Of a stretch of 64,000 bases of DNA, positions 60,287 through 64,000 are shown in pieces (position 1 is the stretch's first letter; each line of letters starts with the position of its first letter). The stretch is taken from positions 68,356-132,355 of the forward strand of contig CAWVRH010000003.1 of the NCBI GenBank assembly GCA_963932545.1. Reading direction: 5' to 3'. Under the pieces are notes generated by a model, which had not been told where the DNA came from, searched no databases, and worked only from the letters and a program-made list of their open reading frames with translations. Made by a program: the position numbers and the translations under genes. This stretch comes from UBA8337 sp963932545. GTDB taxonomy: Bacteria > Pseudomonadota > Alphaproteobacteria > RS24.

Positions 60287-61390
60287 TCAAATCAGTTTGG
60301 CTTCCACACCCCAGCGAGGCGCTGGCGGTGTTTTGGGGCCATAGCCCAAGCGACCAAACATTTGAATGGTGTCTCCGTCGCGAGCGAAGCTAGTTTGAAT
60401 GGCTTGGTTCAGCGGTTTCATCTCGCTATATTCTTGCAAGGCTTGGCTAATAGGATGCAAAGAAACGCCAAGATACGTGGTCATTAGGTTGAGCCGCAAC
60501 CATTGCCGCCCCGCCGATATTTGGTCGGTACGCGTATTGCCTTGGGTCTTCAGCAAAATATAGGCAGGGGTCGATTTCAACATTTTCTCGTATAAGTCGC
60601 GGCCTTGTTGATAGGCGGCGCTTTGCGGATCCATTAGGGTTTCTGGCGTCAGATTGCCGATCAAACTCAGCATCTCCAATAGCGGCCCACCAAGGTCGAT
60701 ACCATCGGGGGTCGCATTGATTTGAGACTTCCCGATACGCATTAAATCGACACTCTCTTTGAGCGTGCGTTCGGTTTCATATTCCACCAAAAACGCGTCC
60801 CAACTGATTGTCTTCAGACGGTCGACGGCGCGGGCACTGGTGTAGACATCGCCGAACGCTGATAGGGCTTGCGCGTGCGCTGGCTCCAGCTCGGTATCGG
60901 CAAAAGGTTCTTTGCACGAGCGCCGATCTTGGAAAGCGCCAAATAGCTCGCCATCTGTGCCGGCCAGTCCGGCTTCGGCTTTCAGGGTAATGCGTGCCAC
61001 ATAATCTTCGTTTTGGGTCGGGAATAATTGGGTCTCGGCGCGATAGTTTTTCTGGGCTGCGGCCAGAGTGAGGGCTTCTAGAAAGCACCCCATTCCAATG
61101 GTTAATTGGCGGTCGAACGGGTCGGTCTCTGGCAGGTTCTTGTCGAGGTCGCGGTAGATATGAATTTCATGCTCGCCCACCAGCTCGGCCATCCAAGGTT
61201 GGCGGTTATGGGGATTGGGCGCCAAAATGGCATAGGACAAAGCAAAGCGGCGCGCCTCTTCATATTGGCCAGCTTGCCCCCAAGGGCTTAGGGCCTTTGT
61301 GGGGCTTCGTGTGCTGGCAAAGCCAGCCAGAGAGGCGGCCGAAACAATGACGCCTCCACCAACTAATTTTAAAATGTCGCGACGGTGCAT
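60287..61390 (-). CDS. Tat-exported Acg-like nitroreductase-family protein
   Basis: 367 aa from ATG 61390 (GGGAG 8-12 bases upstream). The N-terminus HRRDILKLVGGGVIVSAASLAG carries a twin-arginine motif and hydrophobic stretch, so the folded protein is probably exported with its flavin. The rest resembles the Acg-type nitroreductase fold: AILAPNPHNRQPWMAEL, RDLDKNLPETDPFDRQLTIGMGCFLEALTLAA, then FQDRRSCKEPFAD and LGVSLHPISQALQEY. Acg-type proteins bind FMN tightly and may act as flavin stores or reductases. Substrate unknown. A nine-copy hexamer follows its stop. Confidence 0.82.
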   Translation of the reverse strand: MHRRDILKLVGGGVIVSAASLAGFASTRSPTKALSPWGQAGQYEEARRFALSYAILAPNPHNRQPWMAELVGEHEIHIYRDLDKNLPETDPFDRQLTIGMGCFLEALTLAAAQKNYRAETQLFPTQNEDYVARITLKAEAGLAGTDGELFGAFQDRRSCKEPFADTELEPAHAQALSAFGDVYTSARAVDRLKTISWDAFLVEYETERTLKESVDLMRIGKSQINATPDGIDLGGPLLEMLSLIGNLTPETLMDPQSAAYQQGRDLYEKMLKSTPAYILLKTQGNTRTDQISAGRQWLRLNLMTTYLGVSLHPISQALQEYSEMKPLNQAIQTSFARDGDTIQMFGRLGYGPKTPPAPRWGVEAKLI

Positions 61391-61520
61391 GGGTTTCTCC
61401 CTTTTATTTTTGATGCATATACAACAACAAAGAAACCACTGTCTGTCTACCCCGCTAGAAATGTGCTTTGGGGGTGTCAAAAAGCTTGCAAATATTCTTG
61501 AGTTTGCCAAAGTTTCTCGC

Positions 61521-62912
61521 ATGATAGATTTGGATTTAACAGCGCAGGTAGCTCTTTTAAAAGCTAGAGAAATGTCTCCAAAGGAGTTGGTGGAGGCAAG
61601 TATCGCGACGGCTGAAGCGCTGGAGCCGAAGCTCAACGCTTTGACCACGCGCCGATTTGAAGAAGCTCTTATCGCGGCCGAGAAAGCCGACCTTGAAACG
61701 CCGTTTGCGGGCGCCCCTTTTATGCATAAAGATTTGGTCGATGTACCGGGCTTTGTGCGCAGCGATGGCGCTCATCCGGCTTTGCATCAGCAGCCCGAGG
61801 CCGCGCCGCCCCTTATCGCTGCCTTGCAAAAATCTGGTCTTACCTTTTTGGGTGCCACCAATACCCCTGAATTTGCTTCGCTACCCGTCACCAATAATCA
61901 GACTTTTGGCGCCACGGCCAATCCGTGGGATGTCTCCAAAACATCGGCGGGCTCCAGCGGTGGCTCGGCTGTCGCGGTAGCCGCGGGATATGTGGCCGCC
62001 GCCCATGCCACCGATGGCGCCGGCTCTATTCGCATGCCGTCTTCGTTTTGCGGAACCTTTGGCTTCAAGCCGTCGCGCGAGCGTTTGCTATCCGGCGAGG
62101 CGGATGGCTCGCATCCTTTCCTGAAGCATCATCATGCGATTGCTCGCAGTGTGCGCGATAGCGCTTGGTTGTTTGATGTAACGCAAGACCGCTCGGCCCA
62201 AGCCACCTATCGGCCCCTTTCGGCAAAGCAGTTGGCGCGGCAAAACCAGCCGCTGAAAATTGGGCTGATGTTCGATAATATTCAACACGCCGAAGTCGCA
62301 CAGCCGATACGCCAAGCCATTGAGGAGACGGCCAAAGCTTGCGCCGCGCTTGGCCATGAGGTTATCGACCTCTCGCTGGCGGGGGTTGATGGCCAAGGTT
62401 TTTGGGGTCATGTCGAGAATATGTTCCTCGTGCGAATGCCCTTTTTGGTGGCCGCGATTGAGCAAGCCACAGGCGCCGCTTTTGAAGACAACGCTTTGTT
62501 GTCCCCCTTCACCACGTCCATGGGTGTGGCATCGCGCGATTTGCCAGACCAAGCCGAAGCTAAATCTTTACAGGCTTTCGAGCAGCATCGTGCCAGCTTA
62601 TTGGCGGGCTTTGAAAGCGTCGATGTTCTGCTAACGCCGGTAACGCCGATGATGCCATTTGGCCATGATGAGCTGACGCCGCAAGGGAGTTTGGCCGCCG
62701 ATGGGCAAAAGATTGCCGACATGATGAGCTATATGGCGCTTGCCAATGTTTATGGATTGCCTGCCATGTCGATACCCACCAATATGTCGGGGGGCTTGCC
62801 GATTGGCGCACACTTTATGGCTACGCCGGGCATGGACTCTCTTTTGTTTGATTTGGCTCATGCTCTGGAAGAAGCGGCGCCGTGGTCTCATAAACCGACA
62901 GATATTAAGTAA
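61521..62912 (+). CDS. Amidase-signature family amidase
   Basis: 463 aa hydrolase of the amidase-signature family. The Ser-cisSer-Lys triad is visible as K70 in FMHKDLVDVPG, the SSGGS serine pair at 145-146 and the nucleophile S169 in GAGSIRMPSSFCG, with the Gly/Ser-rich core TSAGSSGGSAVAVAAG. It opens with DLTAQVALLKAREMSPKELVEASIATAEALEPKLNA, the usual AS start. GAHFMATPGMDSLLFDLAHALE near the C-terminus is also typical. No clear ribosome binding site precedes ATG 61521. It is divergent from the nitroreductase-like gene. Confidence 0.9.
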   Translation: MIDLDLTAQVALLKAREMSPKELVEASIATAEALEPKLNALTTRRFEEALIAAEKADLETPFAGAPFMHKDLVDVPGFVRSDGAHPALHQQPEAAPPLIAALQKSGLTFLGATNTPEFASLPVTNNQTFGATANPWDVSKTSAGSSGGSAVAVAAGYVAAAHATDGAGSIRMPSSFCGTFGFKPSRERLLSGEADGSHPFLKHHHAIARSVRDSAWLFDVTQDRSAQATYRPLSAKQLARQNQPLKIGLMFDNIQHAEVAQPIRQAIEETAKACAALGHEVIDLSLAGVDGQGFWGHVENMFLVRMPFLVAAIEQATGAAFEDNALLSPFTTSMGVASRDLPDQAEAKSLQAFEQHRASLLAGFESVDVLLTPVTPMMPFGHDELTPQGSLAADGQKIADMMSYMALANVYGLPAMSIPTNMSGGLPIGAHFMATPGMDSLLFDLAHALEEAAPWSHKPTDIK

Positions 62913-62933
62913 GTACTTAAAAGGAAACGAAAC

Positions 62934-63404
62934 ATGAGCGACGCAAAACACTTTTTGGAAGCCCTAAAGGCCAAGACCGGAGACGAAATGGGGCTTACCG
63001 ATTGGTATTGCTATGACCAAGAGGCGGTGAGCACGCATGGCGCTAATTCTGGCGATGATGGCCCCATTCATAGCGACCCTGAGTATTGTCGCGCCAATAC
63101 GCCTTTTGGCGGCACGATTGTGCAGGGTTCTTTGCTTCTCTCTACATTTACCAGCATGGCCAAATCTTTAGTCTGGCCTCCGGGCGACATGGTTTTCCGT
63201 CTCAGTTATGGGTTCAATAAAGTGCGTGTTATTCAGCCTGTAAAAACCGGCCAGAGATTCCGCGCGCGCTTTCATTTGAAACATGCAGAAGCCAAGGACG
63301 ACCAAGCCACTTTGGTAACTTTGGACGTAAGCTTTGAGGCCGAAGGCACGCCCGGCACCGTATTGGCAGCGGAATGGCTAGCCTATTTGCGGTTCAGCTC
63401 GTAA
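62934..63404 (+). CDS. MaoC-like (R)-hydratase/dehydratase
   Basis: 156 aa hot-dog fold protein. The hydratase motif is present with the expected aspartate and histidine (GPIHSDPEYCRANTPFGGTIVQGSLLLSTF). MVFRLSYGFNKVRVIQPVKTGQRFRARF is the second half of the fold. It likely hydrates enoyl-CoA or dehydrates a 3-hydroxyacyl-CoA. It lies 21 bp after the amidase and 13 bp before the AMP-ligase gene, so it is in the same operon. Confidence 0.87.
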   Translation: MSDAKHFLEALKAKTGDEMGLTDWYCYDQEAVSTHGANSGDDGPIHSDPEYCRANTPFGGTIVQGSLLLSTFTSMAKSLVWPPGDMVFRLSYGFNKVRVIQPVKTGQRFRARFHLKHAEAKDDQATLVTLDVSFEAEGTPGTVLAAEWLAYLRFSS

Positions 63405-63417
63405 AGGAAATGACACG

Positions 63418-64000
63418 ATGACACATGAAGCGACCCTGGCTCATATAGAGGCCGCGCAAGCCCGCATCGAGGGGCTTTCGATGAACAAAAATTTTGCCGA
63501 ATTACTGGCCGAGAAATCTGGCGAGCTTGGCGACAAAACGGCCGTGCATTTTTTCCAAAGCGAAGAAGAGCTGAGCTATCGCGAGATTAACGAGAAGACC
63601 GACAAGTTGGCCGATGCGCTGATGAAAATGGGTGTGCGCAAGGGCTCGCATGTCGCGCTGGTGACGCCCAACTCATCTGGCTTTGTATTGAGCTGGTTCG
63701 CCATTGCTAAAATCGGCGCCGTTATGGTGCCCGTCAATCCCACCTATACGGTGCGCGAGTTGGTCTATGTTTTGTCCGATAGCGATGCGACTTTCTTGAT
63801 CTATGACCCAATGTTTGAGGCGGTGGTGGAAGCCGTGGCCGATGACAGCGTGACGATTACGCAAGAGCGGATGATTGTGCTGGGCCCAAAAAGCCAAGCG
63901 CCCGGCCATTTTTTTGATGAGGTTCTGGCCAGCGGGCAGGCGCCTTTTGTCTCGCCTGTCGAGGTGAAAGCGTCTGATTTATTGTCCATTCAATATACCT
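63418..64000 (+). CDS. AMP-binding acyl-CoA synthetase-type ligase, truncated by window end
   Basis: N-terminal 194 residues only. Start ATG 63418 follows AAAGGAAA. Visible family features: MNKNFAELLAEKSGELGDKTAV, ELSYREINEKTDKLADALMKMGVRKGSHVAL, VTPNSSGFVLSWFAIAKIGAVMVPVNPTYTVRELVYVLSDSDATFL. This is the pre-P-loop start of an acyl-CoA ligase; the ATP-binding motif lies beyond the window, so the substrate cannot be inferred. Grouping with MaoC and amidase suggests an acid-activation pathway. Confidence 0.88.
   Translation, partial: MTHEATLAHIEAAQARIEGLSMNKNFAELLAEKSGELGDKTAVHFFQSEEELSYREINEKTDKLADALMKMGVRKGSHVALVTPNSSGFVLSWFAIAKIGAVMVPVNPTYTVRELVYVLSDSDATFLIYDPMFEAVVEAVADDSVTITQERMIVLGPKSQAPGHFFDEVLASGQAPFVSPVEVKASDLLSIQYT

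Noticed and set aside
60155..60487. 110-codon frame with a Ser-Val repeat run
   Set aside because: It is just translation of the TCTGTC microsatellite plus antisense of the nitroreductase-like gene; no ribosome binding site.

Overview
The window is a contiguous piece of an alphaproteobacterial chromosome, GC moderately high by eye, with dense co-directional operons and no phage, IS element, CRISPR array, tRNA or rRNA that I can find. The assignment rests on gene orders typical of that class: ybeY-corC-lnt-xre-metK-trmB-rimP-nusA-ylxR-infB-rbfA-truB-rpsO-pnp; fabB-fabA divergent from irr; ubiE-ubiB-coaBC-dut; mutM-echA-rpsT-dnaA-dnaN-recF-gyrB; and the redox pair regB-regA with senC nearby. 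Irr, MmcB and RegBA are alphaproteobacterial markers. I cannot name the genus.

Layout. 1-15.4 kb (+): rRNA maturation, lipoprotein acylation, SAM synthesis, then the transcription/translation operon and PNPase. 15.4-17.8 kb: unsaturated fatty acid genes fabA-fabB (-), divergent from the iron/heme regulator irr (+). 17.8-24.8 kb (-): an SH3-domain protein, a MoeB/ThiF-type E1-like enzyme, cysK, an Rrf2 regulator, dut, coaBC, ubiB and ubiE. 24.9-36.2 kb (+): mutM, an exported protein, echA, rpsT, dnaA, dnaN, recF, gyrB and a class A PBP. 36.2-40.0 kb: senC, an ankyrin protein, regB-regA and mmcB. 40.2-46.1 kb: an RND/MMPL exporter, a HAD hydrolase, small membrane proteins including a YciB homologue, and an MFS transporter. 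46.3-57.3 kb: accessory metabolism (enoyl-reductase-like protein, HSL esterase, GST, two SDRs, Met/His-rich barrel protein with a Cys-rich partner, fpr, 3-hydroxyacyl-CoA dehydrogenase, tautomerase, DUF3604, slyX). 57.4-60.1 kb: a Crp/Fnr-type regulator divergent from a passengerless inverse-autotransporter beta-barrel and a secreted cysteine-containing protein. 60.3-64 kb: a Tat-exported nitroreductase-like protein, an amidase, a MaoC-type hydratase and a truncated acyl-CoA-synthetase-type gene.

How it fits together: the first half is core information processing plus lipid, quinone, CoA and cysteine synthesis. The second half adds respiratory redox control and CoA-linked degradation of fatty acids or xenobiotics.

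The most unusual signals are: (i) the two-gene locus at 58.2-60.1 kb joining a beta-domain-only inverse autotransporter to a second exported protein; (ii) short tandem duplications that recur on or beside the stop codons of six separate genes; (iii) an HTH regulator at 3.16 kb whose conserved N-terminus can only be translated from a non-canonical ATT/ATA start; (iv) a divergent SDR pair whose two predicted -35 boxes sit in a perfect 10-bp inverted repeat; and (v) a Met/His-rich outer-membrane-type protein paired with a DUF2946-like protein.
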